DNA of 55,907 bases from Patescibacteria group bacterium (GTDB taxonomy: Bacteria > Patescibacteriota > Patescibacteriia > Magasanikbacterales > UBA922), in assembly GCA_028687045.1 (NCBI GenBank), contig JAQUAW010000003.1, forward strand, positions 1-55,907, given 5' to 3'. Both the position numbers and the translations under genes were made by a program. Positions within the stretch are counted from its first letter, which is position 1; each line of letters opens with the position of its first letter. Below are positions 17,701 to 26,143 of the stretch, piece by piece. The notes below the pieces were generated by a model. The model did not search any database. It was not told the origin of the DNA and saw only the letters and a list, made by a program, of their open reading frames with translations.

Positions 17701-18953
17701 TGGAAGGTGTTGTCAAGAAAAATCCACAATGGACGAAAATCCAAGCTTTTTATGCTGAAAAATCAGCTTCTCGTAGTGCTAATAAATATAAAGGTGAAGA
17801 AGAAAAACTTACTTTGCGTATGTCAGATATCTTGCGTGGTTTGGAAGGTAAGACTATGGATGAAGAAAGAAATTATCAGAGATCAAAGATTGCTGATAGT
17901 ATGAAAGAATTCCAAAATTTAACTTATGATGAAAGAATGGCAGAGATGAAAAGAAATGTAAAAATTTCCAAAGAGTTGGGTGAAAAAGAAAAACTGGGTA
18001 CTTTGACTTCACAAGAAAAAGATGTTTTGAAAAATGCTAGTCAAAGACAAGCTGGTGTAATGGCTAGTATTATGGATCAAGGTGAATTCAATGCTTTTGC
18101 CAATGAATTTCGTGATTATATGGTCAATGAATTGGGTGATGATTCTTACGAAGCTGTAGAAAACAATATGGAAAATACAGCCGCTTTGACACTGGGTGCT
18201 TTGACTGGTATGAGCCACGGTAAACTCAAAGACGATTTAGCGGGCGCACAAGAAACATTCAGAAAACGTCTAAAAGAAAAAGCAGGAGTATTGATGCGAA
18301 CTTTGCAGTATGGTATGGACAAGTCTGCTGATGGCGGAAATTCTCATCATCATCATCAAGTTACAGAAGGTGTTGATGCTAATGGTACTAAAGTGGTTGG
18401 TTTTACAGGTGCTATGGTTAGTGGTGTGGGAACAGGCTCTGGTGGAAAAACTAGATTAGGTACAGGAGAAAAAGTGAATGGTATGCAAAAAATAAGAGAT
18501 GATTTCGATAGCACTATGTCTGCAGATTTTGGTTTGAATACTGCTACTGATGGACGTGCTTTCATGTCTACCAATGCTCAAGGTCATGCTGTAGATTTCC
18601 AACACAAGAGGGCTGAAGAGGCTGTACTTAGTATTGCCAATCTAAATTCTCAAGCTATCTCATCTATGGGTGATGTAAAATTGAGATATTTGGCTGGTTC
18701 CAAAGGTAGAGGTACTTCAATCTATGATAGAAATGATGGAAGATTGAAAATACCTGCAGGAAGAATTCAGAATACTTGGAAAAAAATATTAGGTGATATG
18801 ACCAATAGTGCTGAGAATGGTGCTTCTGCCAATATTAGAGACAACGCTTTGCGTTCTCTTCGTGTTTTGTTCAAAGGTTGGGGTGTACCAAATGCAGATA
18901 CTATGTCTGTGCCAGCTTTGAATGCTTTGGCACGTAGATCAGGACTAAAATAG
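14775..18953 (+). CDS. TrbL/VirB6-like T4SS membrane protein with a giant coiled-coil tail
   Basis: The protein has 1392 residues. The first 350 or so contain about seven or eight membrane helices, including ATILGVEKYEWKKGLVKLVI and a VVMALRVVVLWALIILSPLA segment that resembles VirB6/TrbL inner-membrane proteins. The remaining 1000 residues are Lys/Glu/Ala-rich, soluble and largely coiled coil (about 430-980), then a more globular end with a five-His run (about residue 1192). VirB6 forms part of the inner-membrane channel. The long cytoplasmic tail is unlike classical VirB6 (about 300 residues) and may be a scaffold or a substrate-handling domain. The order VirB6 - unknown - unknown - PrgI - VirB4 supports the assignment. 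Confidence 0.75.
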   Translation: MSRFVLEQLNKIKALVSKILPQRLSGYNYQVFFVFLLVVFFALSTKYVHAGFVEWIVEAISSMLLGLATVAMALTIFFLRYFITLASYNNYIDVSVVKLGWVMVRDVANMFFVVSLLVIAFATILGVEKYEWKKGLVKLVIMAILINFSNLIAQIIIDAAHIFTITFLNAVSASAGGNLMNMFSLGEITNIITGKNIGDSMQSATSSIFVASFVAFLFAVGTAVVMGSYVVVMALRVVVLWALIILSPLAYLMSALPNGEKYSQKWWTEFMQHVIVAPVMVFFLWLAFATLGTGQIMSEIKQGNTIPLQQSSDALSVSLTSVSTWENMSNYILALIFLMIGLKMTRESGATGAGMLNAVEGYAKKVATIASGYAAGRWLVGKGAEKGKKFVGDYGRLTSAKVMDTKAGNFVKKWSGAKWLGNAGLRRKAAIERLEQYKKDKEREVMEKGGGLSGMLAPSYEKMAAQKAKADAAAKEAQNDFKELEIKAELDLSNKEKGTFQERQDKALAAATSKNLEKLKKEAEAETDPEKQKEKLKELAQLTKDAAGIKGMEDEMKKLDKEAKDETDPEEKKKKYAKIAELRDERREALARTTGLDDAGMVALERKSMQGLSYMSGKTREIENADAEKTMRQTIDEDFNKLNLARLSRQRNESEAAIQGAIDDYITSQMKSIDEFTHDDILKFAEKERQKKIDKDSDKAIKAKEAELKAEGRDVLTEEQKTEMKQKIDRETAPLDFTEASSKYFEEKAKERQTEINKKVKAGATLQSATSQVDDKLKTEKQASRESRIQKIMQDNPSLSREDAEAQFKTTTKADVLKNYGTTLKSAEDKFRADWAKKKKEDFEDKFLSERKEELRKEIGGKIKEEEASKEKSQKLNQSEIEEEIEKRIEETLYKKDDNNKITDKLKLREQHDLTLKVDRAYSDGDVGKELEAASKAKFEKRKAAVGTGDVSSIVADDTRQALVSNMSDYERANIMEGVVKKNPQWTKIQAFYAEKSASRSANKYKGEEEKLTLRMSDILRGLEGKTMDEERNYQRSKIADSMKEFQNLTYDERMAEMKRNVKISKELGEKEKLGTLTSQEKDVLKNASQRQAGVMASIMDQGEFNAFANEFRDYMVNELGDDSYEAVENNMENTAALTLGALTGMSHGKLKDDLAGAQETFRKRLKEKAGVLMRTLQYGMDKSADGGNSHHHHQVTEGVDANGTKVVGFTGAMVSGVGTGSGGKTRLGTGEKVNGMQKIRDDFDSTMSADFGLNTATDGRAFMSTNAQGHAVDFQHKRAEEAVLSIANLNSQAISSMGDVKLRYLAGSKGRGTSIYDRNDGRLKIPAGRIQNTWKKILGDMTNSAENGASANIRDNALRSLRVLFKGWGVPNADTMSVPALNALARRSGLK

Positions 18954-18979
18954 TAATTATATAAATAATAGTTTATATT

Positions 18980-20005
18980 ATGGAGTTTCAAGAAATACTA
19001 CAAATAATCAAGAAACCTAGAAATCTCACAGAAGAAGAATTGTCGAGTATTTCTTCAGCTGTATATGATTATTTGTATGATGAAAAAACTTCTTATGATT
19101 TATTTCTAATTTGGGATGATTTTTTCCAAAAAACTAATTTTGATTTAAATATTATTTTGGGTTTGCAGGATACTTTTTTCAAATGGTATTCTATTGTGTA
19201 TTTCAAAAACATTGTTCGTCTAGAGTCAGAACATATGGCTAACATATTGCCTTATACCTTTATGATGGGTTTTTATTTAGATTTGGAAGTACCTTATCTT
19301 TATACAGATTATTTGATGGCACATATTTTAGAAGACAAAGAACAAACTAGAATTCACAAAATTGTAGTTGAAAAAGTCATAAAATTGAATTTACCTTTTG
19401 ATTATAAAAGTGGTATTTCTATAAAAAATTTGATAGCTCTAAAATTGGATGAAGAAAAATCTACTATAAGTGATGATGATATTGAAAGATCAAAAATAAG
19501 AGGTAGTTTGGAAGAATTTTTGGCTAATAATGATTTTTTTAATCTAAAATCTTCTGAAAAAAAAATAGAGAGAGTAAATAAACTTCTACAATTTTTTAAA
19601 TTTTTATCTGATCCTCAAGGTATTGAAAAATTTAGACCATATTATCTTCAAACTGTTGAGTATTTACCATCAGAAAGAGAAGTGGATATTGTTGATTGGA
19701 TGTTTGATGCTTATTTTCGTGTTTATGGCAATCCTGTTATTGATGAAGTAAACAAAAAAATAGAAGAAGAAAATAAATTATTAGAAAAGGAAACTAGTGT
19801 TTTGTCTTACGCCAATATCAAATTAGATCTTGAACAACAATTTTCTTATGATGAAGCTGGCGAATTACAGCCAATTGAAGAAGTTTTGGCAAAATTATCA
19901 CAGTTAGCTGAAGAAAATAATGATGAAAAAATAGAAGAATTATATATGTTTGATGAGGATGCTGGTAAGTTTATTTGGGATGATGATTTATTACGACAAA
20001 GTTGA
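18980..20005 (+). CDS. Hypothetical acidic helical protein of the T4SS operon
   Basis: The 341 residues are strongly acidic and predicted helical, with many aromatic residues, no signal peptide and no membrane helix. I do not recognise a domain. The gene starts 26 bases after the VirB6-like stop and lies inside the operon, so a cytoplasmic T4SS accessory role is the natural guess, not a demonstrated one. Confidence 0.6.
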   Translation: MEFQEILQIIKKPRNLTEEELSSISSAVYDYLYDEKTSYDLFLIWDDFFQKTNFDLNIILGLQDTFFKWYSIVYFKNIVRLESEHMANILPYTFMMGFYLDLEVPYLYTDYLMAHILEDKEQTRIHKIVVEKVIKLNLPFDYKSGISIKNLIALKLDEEKSTISDDDIERSKIRGSLEEFLANNDFFNLKSSEKKIERVNKLLQFFKFLSDPQGIEKFRPYYLQTVEYLPSEREVDIVDWMFDAYFRVYGNPVIDEVNKKIEEENKLLEKETSVLSYANIKLDLEQQFSYDEAGELQPIEEVLAKLSQLAEENNDEKIEELYMFDEDAGKFIWDDDLLRQS

Positions 20006-20090
20006 TTGTGAAAAAAAGTTTCATTTGATTTTGTTATTTTTAGATAAATTTTAAATTGTAAGTGGTTTTTGATCACTTCACGTAACACGT

Positions 20091-21356
20091 ATGGCTGACA
20101 ACAAACAACAAACAATTTTGATAAAAAAAGCCGACGGTACCAAAGTACGTGTCAGTCTTGAGGAATTTAAAAAAATGCGTGACAACGGAGGAACGGGGAA
20201 TGAGGAACGAGGAAAGGGGAATGGGGAAAGTGGGATGAAGGATGAAGGGAAAGTAATGACAAATTCCAAAGCTCAAATTTCAAACCAAGTTCAAGTATCA
20301 AATTCCAAACCAGTGTCTGATGAAGTGGAAATCCCAAAAGTTGTTGAAGAAAAAGCGAAACCGGTTATTTTGATAAAAGAAGAACAAAAACAAATTGTGC
20401 AAGATGATTTGATGGTAGAAACACCACATGAATTGGCTACTTTTACTCCGGTACATGATATTTTTGTGGATGAAGCTGCTGCTAATTTTGAATGGAAAAA
20501 TTCGGATAGTGAATCATTGTTGGCTGTAGATGCTCCGGAAGTCGAAAAATTGAAGAAAAAAGGTGTCCCTCATGTAGAAGGTCATGATTTACAAGAACAT
20601 ATCAAAATGCCACATGCTGATGTAACTGATGATTTGAAAAATCGTGCTAAGTCTTTGGTTATTTCTTGGCAAAAGGGTATTAGAAATGATAATCAATTAT
20701 TAGATTACGCAACTAGAAATATTGATCATGGCGGTCTTGGATTAGATAGTGAACAAGCAAGTCGTTTTTTGCAAAATGTAAAAAATTCCAAAAATAATTT
20801 GGACAATTTGTTTGAAATAGTTTTTGAAAAAAAGAAAAAAACTTTGGATGTCTCTGAAATAAAAGCTGAAGCAAAAATAGAAAAACCAGTAGTTAATAGT
20901 ATGTCTAGATTGGATGAGTTGATGCGTACGGAAAAGCCTATAGAATTTTTGTCTGAAAAAGATTTTTCCAAACCATTTTCTCATACAACCCCGAGTACTG
21001 TGGTGCATGATGTAGCTTCACCTAGTAGTTTTTCAGCTAAGACTATGGGGCCAAAACAAGAGATGGAAAGTTTTTCTTTGGTAGAGTATCGTCGTCTAGC
21101 CAAAGATCCAAAGAAGTGCGCTGATATGCTGATGTCAAAGTTGAACTCTTGGAAATCTGAATCATTTTTGCTTTTTCTGGAGGTTTTGGAAGGTTGGCAA
21201 AATAGTCCTTTGAATAAAATGTATGTAGATACTACCGTAGAAGCTATCAATAATAAAAAATCAGTAGCTGAGGTGTTACAAGCCAAAAATAAAAATGATT
21301 TTATTACTTTGGAGGAATATCAAAGTTTGGTAGATATGGATAATAGATTGATTTAA
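20091..21356 (+). CDS. Hypothetical T4SS-operon protein with repeat-derived linker
   Basis: This 421-residue soluble protein opens with ILIKKADGTKVRVSLEEFKKM (about 9-29). Residues about 33-75 are translated from two dispersed DNA repeats, a GGGGAATGAGGAACGAGG-type repeat and a CAAATTTCAAA-type repeat, giving a low-complexity Gly/Glu/Ser/Asn linker. A helical middle follows (about 180-240, with RAKSLVISWQKGIRNDNQLL), then a C-terminal helical domain (about 330-420). Function unknown. The start context CACGTAACACGT-ATG is itself part of another dispersed repeat. It lies 12 bases before the PrgI gene. Confidence 0.6.
   Translation: MADNKQQTILIKKADGTKVRVSLEEFKKMRDNGGTGNEERGKGNGESGMKDEGKVMTNSKAQISNQVQVSNSKPVSDEVEIPKVVEEKAKPVILIKEEQKQIVQDDLMVETPHELATFTPVHDIFVDEAAANFEWKNSDSESLLAVDAPEVEKLKKKGVPHVEGHDLQEHIKMPHADVTDDLKNRAKSLVISWQKGIRNDNQLLDYATRNIDHGGLGLDSEQASRFLQNVKNSKNNLDNLFEIVFEKKKKTLDVSEIKAEAKIEKPVVNSMSRLDELMRTEKPIEFLSEKDFSKPFSHTTPSTVVHDVASPSSFSAKTMGPKQEMESFSLVEYRRLAKDPKKCADMLMSKLNSWKSESFLLFLEVLEGWQNSPLNKMYVDTTVEAINNKKSVAEVLQAKNKNDFITLEEYQSLVDMDNRLI
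20187..20250 (+). repeat. Purine-rich GGGGAAYGAGGAAYG repeat inside a coding sequence
   Basis: About 64 bases of reiterated GGGGAATGAGGAACG-like units lie within the gene at 20091-21356 and keep its frame. Relatives are at 40963-41010 (smc), 44472-44507 (recG) and 46244-46271 (after recG). Confidence 0.8.
20259..20312 (+). repeat. CAAATTTCAAA-type repeat inside the same coding sequence
   Basis: Words such as ATTCCAAAGCTCAAATTTCA and CAAATTCCAAA directly follow the purine repeat. They belong to the family seen between genes at 11697-11815. Both repeats are translated as linker. Confidence 0.65.
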
Positions 21357-21368
21357 TCTAATTAGTTT

Positions 21369-21800
21369 ATGCAACAATTTGTCGTACCACAATTTATAGA
21401 TGTTGAAGACAAAATTATTGGTCCTGTTACTACCAGACAATTTTTGATTATTTTAGTTGCAGGTATAATTATTTTTTTATTTTATCGTTTTGGTGATTTT
21501 TCTTTTTTTATTTTTAGCTTAGTATTATTTGGTGGTTTAGCTTTGCTGTTTGCTTTTGTAAAAATAAATGGTCAAACTTTTCATTATTTTGTTTTGAATA
21601 TTATTCAGTCAGCCAAAAAACCATCTTTACGTATTTGGCGTAAATATTATGACAAAAGAGAACTGGATGATTTACGTAAACAATTTGAAGCACCTGAAAA
21701 GATAGATGTTGTTAAAAAGAATGTAAAACGTAGACATATTAGAGATTTGGCTTTACTTGTCAACACTGGAGGTTTTTATAAACCAGAAGATGAGCTATAA
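21369..21800 (+). CDS. PrgI-family T4SS membrane protein
   Basis: This 143-residue protein starts MQQFVVPQFIDVEDKIIGP-type, the family hallmark, followed by two membrane helices (about 25-42 and 45-65) and a basic cytoplasmic tail. PrgI proteins take a VirB3-like place next to VirB4 in Gram-positive conjugation systems and in Patescibacteria. Here the gene immediately precedes the VirB4 pair. Confidence 0.88.
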   Translation: MQQFVVPQFIDVEDKIIGPVTTRQFLIILVAGIIIFLFYRFGDFSFFIFSLVLFGGLALLFAFVKINGQTFHYFVLNIIQSAKKPSLRIWRKYYDKRELDDLRKQFEAPEKIDVVKKNVKRRHIRDLALLVNTGGFYKPEDEL

Positions 21801-21837
21801 TATATGAGAGTTGAATAGTTGATTATAGAGGAACAAC

Positions 21838-21881
21838 AGTTTCCCCTCCCTTCGTAGGGGAGGGGCTAGGGTTGGGGTTCG
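21838..21881 (-). repeat. Copy of the CCCC...GGGGAG palindromic repeat family
   Basis: Read on the minus strand it runs GCGAACCCC, AACCC, then CCCCTCCCCTACGAAGGGAGGGG. It matches the layout of the copies around the DUF559 gene at 46.7-47.4 kb. It lies in the 128-base gap between PrgI and the first VirB4 ORF. Confidence 0.65.
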
Positions 21882-21928
21882 CTTTTATCATAATAATATA
21901 TTGTTAAACAATATCGTAAGTTTAAAGT

Positions 21929-22615
21929 ATGAAAAATAAAAAAGCCGTTAAAAAAACAGCCAAAAAACCAAGTACCCAAACTTATTTGCAAATAGCTGAA
22001 ATAAAAGATGGAGTAGTGGTTTTGAAAGATGGAACTTTGCGTTCAGTACTGATCACTTCTAGTATAAATTTTTCTTTGAAATCAGAAGATGAACAAAATG
22101 GTATAATTTCATCTTATGTAGGTTTTTTGAATTCTTTAGATTTTCCTGTACAGATTTGTGTGCAATCTAGACGTTTGCAAATAAAGCCGTATTTGGAAAA
22201 ACTTATTGCCCAAGAAAAAAAACAAACCAATGAACTTTTGCGTGTGCAGACTGCAGATTATCGTTCATTTATTGAAGAGTTGGTAGATATTGGCAAAATC
22301 ATGACAAAGAAGTATTATGTGATAGTTTCTTATGATCCACTTTCTAATAAGAAAAAAAGTTTTTGGGCAAGATTCAAAGAGGTTATAAAACCGGCGATTA
22401 CTTTGCGTCTAAAAGATGAAAGATTTAGACAACGTAAAGAAGATTTGGATTTACGTGTTAGACAAGTTTCTTCTGGTTTGGAAGGTATTGGTTTGCAAGT
22501 AGCACAGTTGGATACGCAATCTCTTATAGAATTATATTATAATACTTATAATCCAGACATTTCTTTTGCTGAGCAATTGGGAGATATCGATAAACAGCAA
22601 ATAGAAGAAATATAG
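21929..22615 (+). CDS. TraC/VirB4 N-terminal-type domain as a separate protein
   Basis: The 228 residues are mostly soluble. A basic N-terminus (KKAVKKTAKK) is followed by YLQIAEIKDGVVVLKDGTLR, which resembles the beginning of TraC/VirB4 ATPases, then a ferredoxin-like pattern (GFLNSLDFPVQICVQSRRL). It stops at 22615, and the ATPase part is encoded by the next ORF, 142 bases on. Patescibacteria often carry this part as its own gene, so it need not be a broken gene. An inverted repeat fills the gap between the two. Confidence 0.75.
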   Translation: MKNKKAVKKTAKKPSTQTYLQIAEIKDGVVVLKDGTLRSVLITSSINFSLKSEDEQNGIISSYVGFLNSLDFPVQICVQSRRLQIKPYLEKLIAQEKKQTNELLRVQTADYRSFIEELVDIGKIMTKKYYVIVSYDPLSNKKKSFWARFKEVIKPAITLRLKDERFRQRKEDLDLRVRQVSSGLEGIGLQVAQLDTQSLIELYYNTYNPDISFAEQLGDIDKQQIEEI

Positions 22616-22726
22616 GATACGAAATACGAACTGTACGAAATTACGAAAAATATTTTTTAAATTTATTACCTAGAAAAAATAAATACACTTCGTTCGTAGT
22701 TTCGTAGCTTTCGTATTTCGTATCCT
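22614..22726. repeat. Inverted-repeat element between the two VirB4 parts
   Basis: A perfect 17-bp inverted repeat (AGGATACGAAATACGAA at 22614-22630; its complement at 22710-22726) encloses further imperfect TACGAA words. The left arm overlaps the TAG of the upstream gene by 2 bases. This TACGAAATACGAA type is a dispersed family in such genomes. Confidence 0.8.
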
Positions 22727-22757
22727 CTAAAATCATAATAAACCAATTAACAAATTT

Positions 22758-24641
22758 ATGCCGTTTAGACCAATATTCAGAGGTAAAACAAAAAACGCAG
22801 CTAACTCTGCTGTTCTTGAAGATAGTGAAGAAAAGAAAATAGCGCAAGAACTTATAACATTGGAAGAAGAGAGAGTGTATCGCGAAGGTACTGTAGCTAT
22901 TCGTGATTTGATTTCGCCATCTGCTTTCAAAGTAGAGTCTAATTTTTTGCAACTAGGTAATACTTTTTTGCGTACAATTTTTATTACAAGTTATCCTCGT
23001 TATATTTCTGTTGGTTGGAATTCTACTATCCTCAATTTGAATTTGAGTATGGATGTTAGTATGTTTTTTTATCCTGTTAATTCAGCTATTATTTTAAAAC
23101 AATTAAAAAACAAAGTAGGTGCTTTGCAAGCACAATTGTCCACTGATGCTGAAAAAGGGGCGGCTCGTGATCCTTTACGTGAGACTGCTTTGCGTGATAT
23201 TGAATCTTTACGTGATGATTTGACACAAGGTACTGAACATTTTTTTCAATTTGCTTTTTATATTACTCTTTATGCTGCTGATAAAAAAGAATTAGACAAA
23301 AATACGGAAGATATTCATAATATTTTTGGATCAAAATTGATTCATAGTAAACATGTTTTGTTTCAATCTGAACAAGGTTTCAATTCTACTATGCCTTTGG
23401 GTATTGATGAACTTGTTATTTCTTTCAACATGAATTCTTCACCGATTGCAGCTTCATTTCCTTTTATTTCGTCGGAGCTTACTAGTGATGATGGTATTTT
23501 GTATGGTATAAATCGTCATAACAATAGTCTTGTTTTGTTTGACAGATTTTCTTTGCAAAATGCTAATATGGTAGTATTTGCTACCTCTGGTGCTGGTAAA
23601 TCTTATGCTGTAAAATTGGAAATTTTACGTAGTCTAATGCTTGGAGTTGATGTCATTGTCATCGATCCTGAAATGGAATATGATCATTTGGCAGAGGCTG
23701 TGAATGGAACTTATGTCAATATTTCTTTGGCTTCTGAAAGTAAAGTAAATCCTTTTGATTTACCTCGTCCAGTTGGACAGCAGGTCTCTACAGAAGACAT
23801 CATCAGAAGCGCTGTTATCACGCTCAAGGGCCTTTTGCGTATTATGCTTGGTAATTTGACTTCTACTGAAGATTCACTCTTAGACAGGGCCTTACTTGAA
23901 ACTTATGCTAAAAAAGATATAACTATCAATAGTGATTTGGCTACAGTAGAGCCTCCTGTTATGCAAGATTTGGTAGATGTTTTGACTGGTATGGAAGGTG
24001 CTGAAAACTTGGTTATTAGACTCAAGAAATTTACCGAAGGTACTTTTGCAGGTCTTTTCAATTCTCCTACCAATGTCAACACTAGTAATCAGTTGGTTAT
24101 TTTTAGTGTGCGTGATTTGGAAGACGAACTTCGTCCCATGGCTATTTATACTTTGGTCAATTATATTTGGAATATTGTTCGTTCAGAACGTAAGAAACGT
24201 TTACTGATGATTGATGAAGCTTGGTGGTTGATGATGCATGAAGATAGCGCCAAATTTATGTATGCACTTGTGAAACGTTGTCGTAAATATTTCTTAGGTG
24301 TTACTACTATTACTCAAGATGTAAATGATTTTTTACGTTCACCTTATGGTCAAGCTATTGTGAACAATTCATCGATGCAACTGTTACTTAGACAAACTCC
24401 GTCGGCTATTGATACTATCCAAAAAACTTTTATGTTAACAGAAGGTGAAAAATATTTGTTGTTGGATAGTCCGGTTGGACAAGGAATATTTTTTGCAGGT
24501 AATAAGCACGTTGCTATTCAAATAGTAGCTTCTTATACTGAAGATCAATTGGTTACTTCCAATCCACAACAATTAATGGATATTGAAAGAGCCAAAAAAG
24601 AATTTCAAGAACAAATGGAACAAGGAGAAATAAATCAATAA
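22758..24641 (+). CDS. virB4: VirB4/TraC-family T4SS ATPase
   Basis: This 627-residue ATPase energises type IV secretion at the inner membrane. An N-terminal domain (about 1-250) precedes Walker A, ATSGAGKSYAVKLE (about residue 275), then DPEMEYDHLA with the family acidic motif, Walker B LLMIDEAWWLM (about 483-493) and TQDVNDFLRSPYGQAIVNNS (about 520-540), typical of VirB4. It is shorter than single-chain VirB4 because the N-terminal domain is encoded upstream. The next gene starts 9 bases after the stop. Confidence 0.93.
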   Translation: MPFRPIFRGKTKNAANSAVLEDSEEKKIAQELITLEEERVYREGTVAIRDLISPSAFKVESNFLQLGNTFLRTIFITSYPRYISVGWNSTILNLNLSMDVSMFFYPVNSAIILKQLKNKVGALQAQLSTDAEKGAARDPLRETALRDIESLRDDLTQGTEHFFQFAFYITLYAADKKELDKNTEDIHNIFGSKLIHSKHVLFQSEQGFNSTMPLGIDELVISFNMNSSPIAASFPFISSELTSDDGILYGINRHNNSLVLFDRFSLQNANMVVFATSGAGKSYAVKLEILRSLMLGVDVIVIDPEMEYDHLAEAVNGTYVNISLASESKVNPFDLPRPVGQQVSTEDIIRSAVITLKGLLRIMLGNLTSTEDSLLDRALLETYAKKDITINSDLATVEPPVMQDLVDVLTGMEGAENLVIRLKKFTEGTFAGLFNSPTNVNTSNQLVIFSVRDLEDELRPMAIYTLVNYIWNIVRSERKKRLLMIDEAWWLMMHEDSAKFMYALVKRCRKYFLGVTTITQDVNDFLRSPYGQAIVNNSSMQLLLRQTPSAIDTIQKTFMLTEGEKYLLLDSPVGQGIFFAGNKHVAIQIVASYTEDQLVTSNPQQLMDIERAKKEFQEQMEQGEINQ

Positions 24642-24650
24642 TATATTTTT

Positions 24651-25241
24651 ATGCTTACACTTAGACAAAAAATTTTTATAGCTTCAGGGATTGCAGTTGC
24701 TGTGTTATTAGTAATTATCTTTGCTCTCTTGTATATAAGACAACAAAATAATAACAAAGATACTGGTAATAATGTCACTTCTACTAATCAAAATGTTATT
24801 GATTCCAGTAATCCAAATATTATACTCAATAATAATCAAATCATTACTAAGCCAGATGGTACGCCAGAAGAATTATATGTCAAACAGATGGCAATATTTT
24901 TTGTAGAAAGATTTTTTACATATTCCAATCAAAATAATAATATCCATATTACAGAATTAAAAAGTAGCGCTAGTGCTAATATGGTAGCTTGGATGAATAC
25001 TCAAACTCAAAAAAAAGATAGTAATTATAGTGGTGTGACTAGCAATGTCTTGAGTTCTAAGCTTACATCTTTTGATAAGTCTACAGGATTAGCCACTGTT
25101 GTTTTAGAAATAACTCAATCTTTTTCAAAAGAAGTTGGCAAAAATATTGAAAAAAGTAATGAACAAAAAACTGTACAAGTGGATTTCAAGTTAATAAATA
25201 ATGAATGGAAAGTTGATGGTGTGTGGGATGTAAAAATATAA
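24651..25241 (+). CDS. Single-pass envelope protein, VirB8-like candidate
   Basis: The 196-residue protein has one membrane helix (about 8-28), an Asn/Thr/Ser-rich stalk (about 30-75) and a soluble domain (about 78-196) with KQMAIFFVERFFTYSNQ near its start and a beta-rich end finishing NNEWKVDGVW. This looks like an NTF2-like fold, the fold of VirB8. The position next to VirB4 fits. Sequence alone does not prove it. Confidence 0.55.
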   Translation: MLTLRQKIFIASGIAVAVLLVIIFALLYIRQQNNNKDTGNNVTSTNQNVIDSSNPNIILNNNQIITKPDGTPEELYVKQMAIFFVERFFTYSNQNNNIHITELKSSASANMVAWMNTQTQKKDSNYSGVTSNVLSSKLTSFDKSTGLATVVLEITQSFSKEVGKNIEKSNEQKTVQVDFKLINNEWKVDGVWDVKI

Positions 25242-25257
25242 TTTTTTAAATTTTCTT

Positions 25258-25953
25258 ATGTCTTTTGGAGGGATATTAGATTCTATCAAAGATATTTTTT
25301 TTCCAGTGAACTGTCTCAATTGTGCAAAAGAGGGCGATTTTGTGTGTGAAGAATGTTTAAAAACACTCGATTTGTCGGGTGTTTTTTGTTGTCCGGTTTG
25401 TCATCAAGAAAATAAAACAGGGGATTATTGTTTAGGTTGTCAGCCATTATTTATTGATGCTGAGATTGCTGTTACTAAATATGATGAACAAGATTTAATA
25501 GGAGAAATAATGCATTGTTTTAAATATCAATATGTAGAGGATCTAGAAAAAACTATTGAAAAAATGATAGCAAGTTTCTTGTCCAATAACGATTTGCCTG
25601 AATTCGATGCTATAACTTTTGTACCATTGCACGGTAGACGTTATATAGAAAGAGGTTTCAATCAATCTGAGAAAATTGCGGTTATATTAGCTAAAAAAAT
25701 GCACAAACCTGTGGTTAATTTGTTGAAAAGAACAAGGTATACCAAGCCTCAAGCCAAATTTAAAAGACAAGAAAGATTGGTAAATTTGAAAGATGCTTTT
25801 GAATTTTGTTATAAAAAACAAGATTTTAAAAATAAAAATGTTATTTTAGTTGATGATGTTTTTACTACTGGTTCTACGATGCAAGAATGTGCCAAAGTTT
25901 TGAAATTAAATAAAGTTGCTAAGGTGATAGGTTTTAGTTTGGCTAGGGGGTGA
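25258..25953 (+). CDS. comF: ComF-family phosphoribosyltransferase-like protein
   Basis: The protein has 231 residues. An N-terminal zinc ribbon (CLNC...CEEC...CPVC...CLGC, about 20-65) is followed by a type I PRTase fold with the PRPP-binding loop VILVDDVFTTGSTMQECA (about 195-212) and the family block FVPLHGRRYIERGFNQSE. ComF is needed for uptake of single-stranded DNA during natural transformation in several bacteria. Its place at the end of a T4SS operon suggests that the machine takes part in DNA import, which is an inference. Confidence 0.9.
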   Translation: MSFGGILDSIKDIFFPVNCLNCAKEGDFVCEECLKTLDLSGVFCCPVCHQENKTGDYCLGCQPLFIDAEIAVTKYDEQDLIGEIMHCFKYQYVEDLEKTIEKMIASFLSNNDLPEFDAITFVPLHGRRYIERGFNQSEKIAVILAKKMHKPVVNLLKRTRYTKPQAKFKRQERLVNLKDAFEFCYKKQDFKNKNVILVDDVFTTGSTMQECAKVLKLNKVAKVIGFSLARG

Positions 25954-26017
25954 TTTAAGTGAGGGATATTGGTTTTTTAGAAATACAAAGTTAGAAACAT
26001 TTATCTTTGGATTTGGC

Positions 26018-26143
26018 ACATAACACGAGTCACGTATCACGTAATAATTAATTTTACGAACAGTGACCTCAAAATAATCCTTAATATAAAAACCGCTTTG
26101 TAGCGGTTTTGTTATGTGATACGTGTTACGTGACTCGTGTTAT
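26018..26143. repeat. ACGTAACACG-type inverted-repeat element enclosing a terminator
   Basis: A perfect 17-bp inverted repeat (26020-26036 with 26127-26143) encloses a second hairpin, AACCGCTTTGTAGCGGTT followed by Ts (26091-26110), which can terminate comF. The right arm overlaps the dsbB stop codon. The word CACGTAACACGTAT also sits at the start codon of the gene at 20091. Confidence 0.8.

Noticed and set aside
21929-24641. Frameshifted single VirB4 gene
   Set aside because: The gap is 142 bases with stops and a repeat, each part has its own start, and split forms are usual in this phylum.
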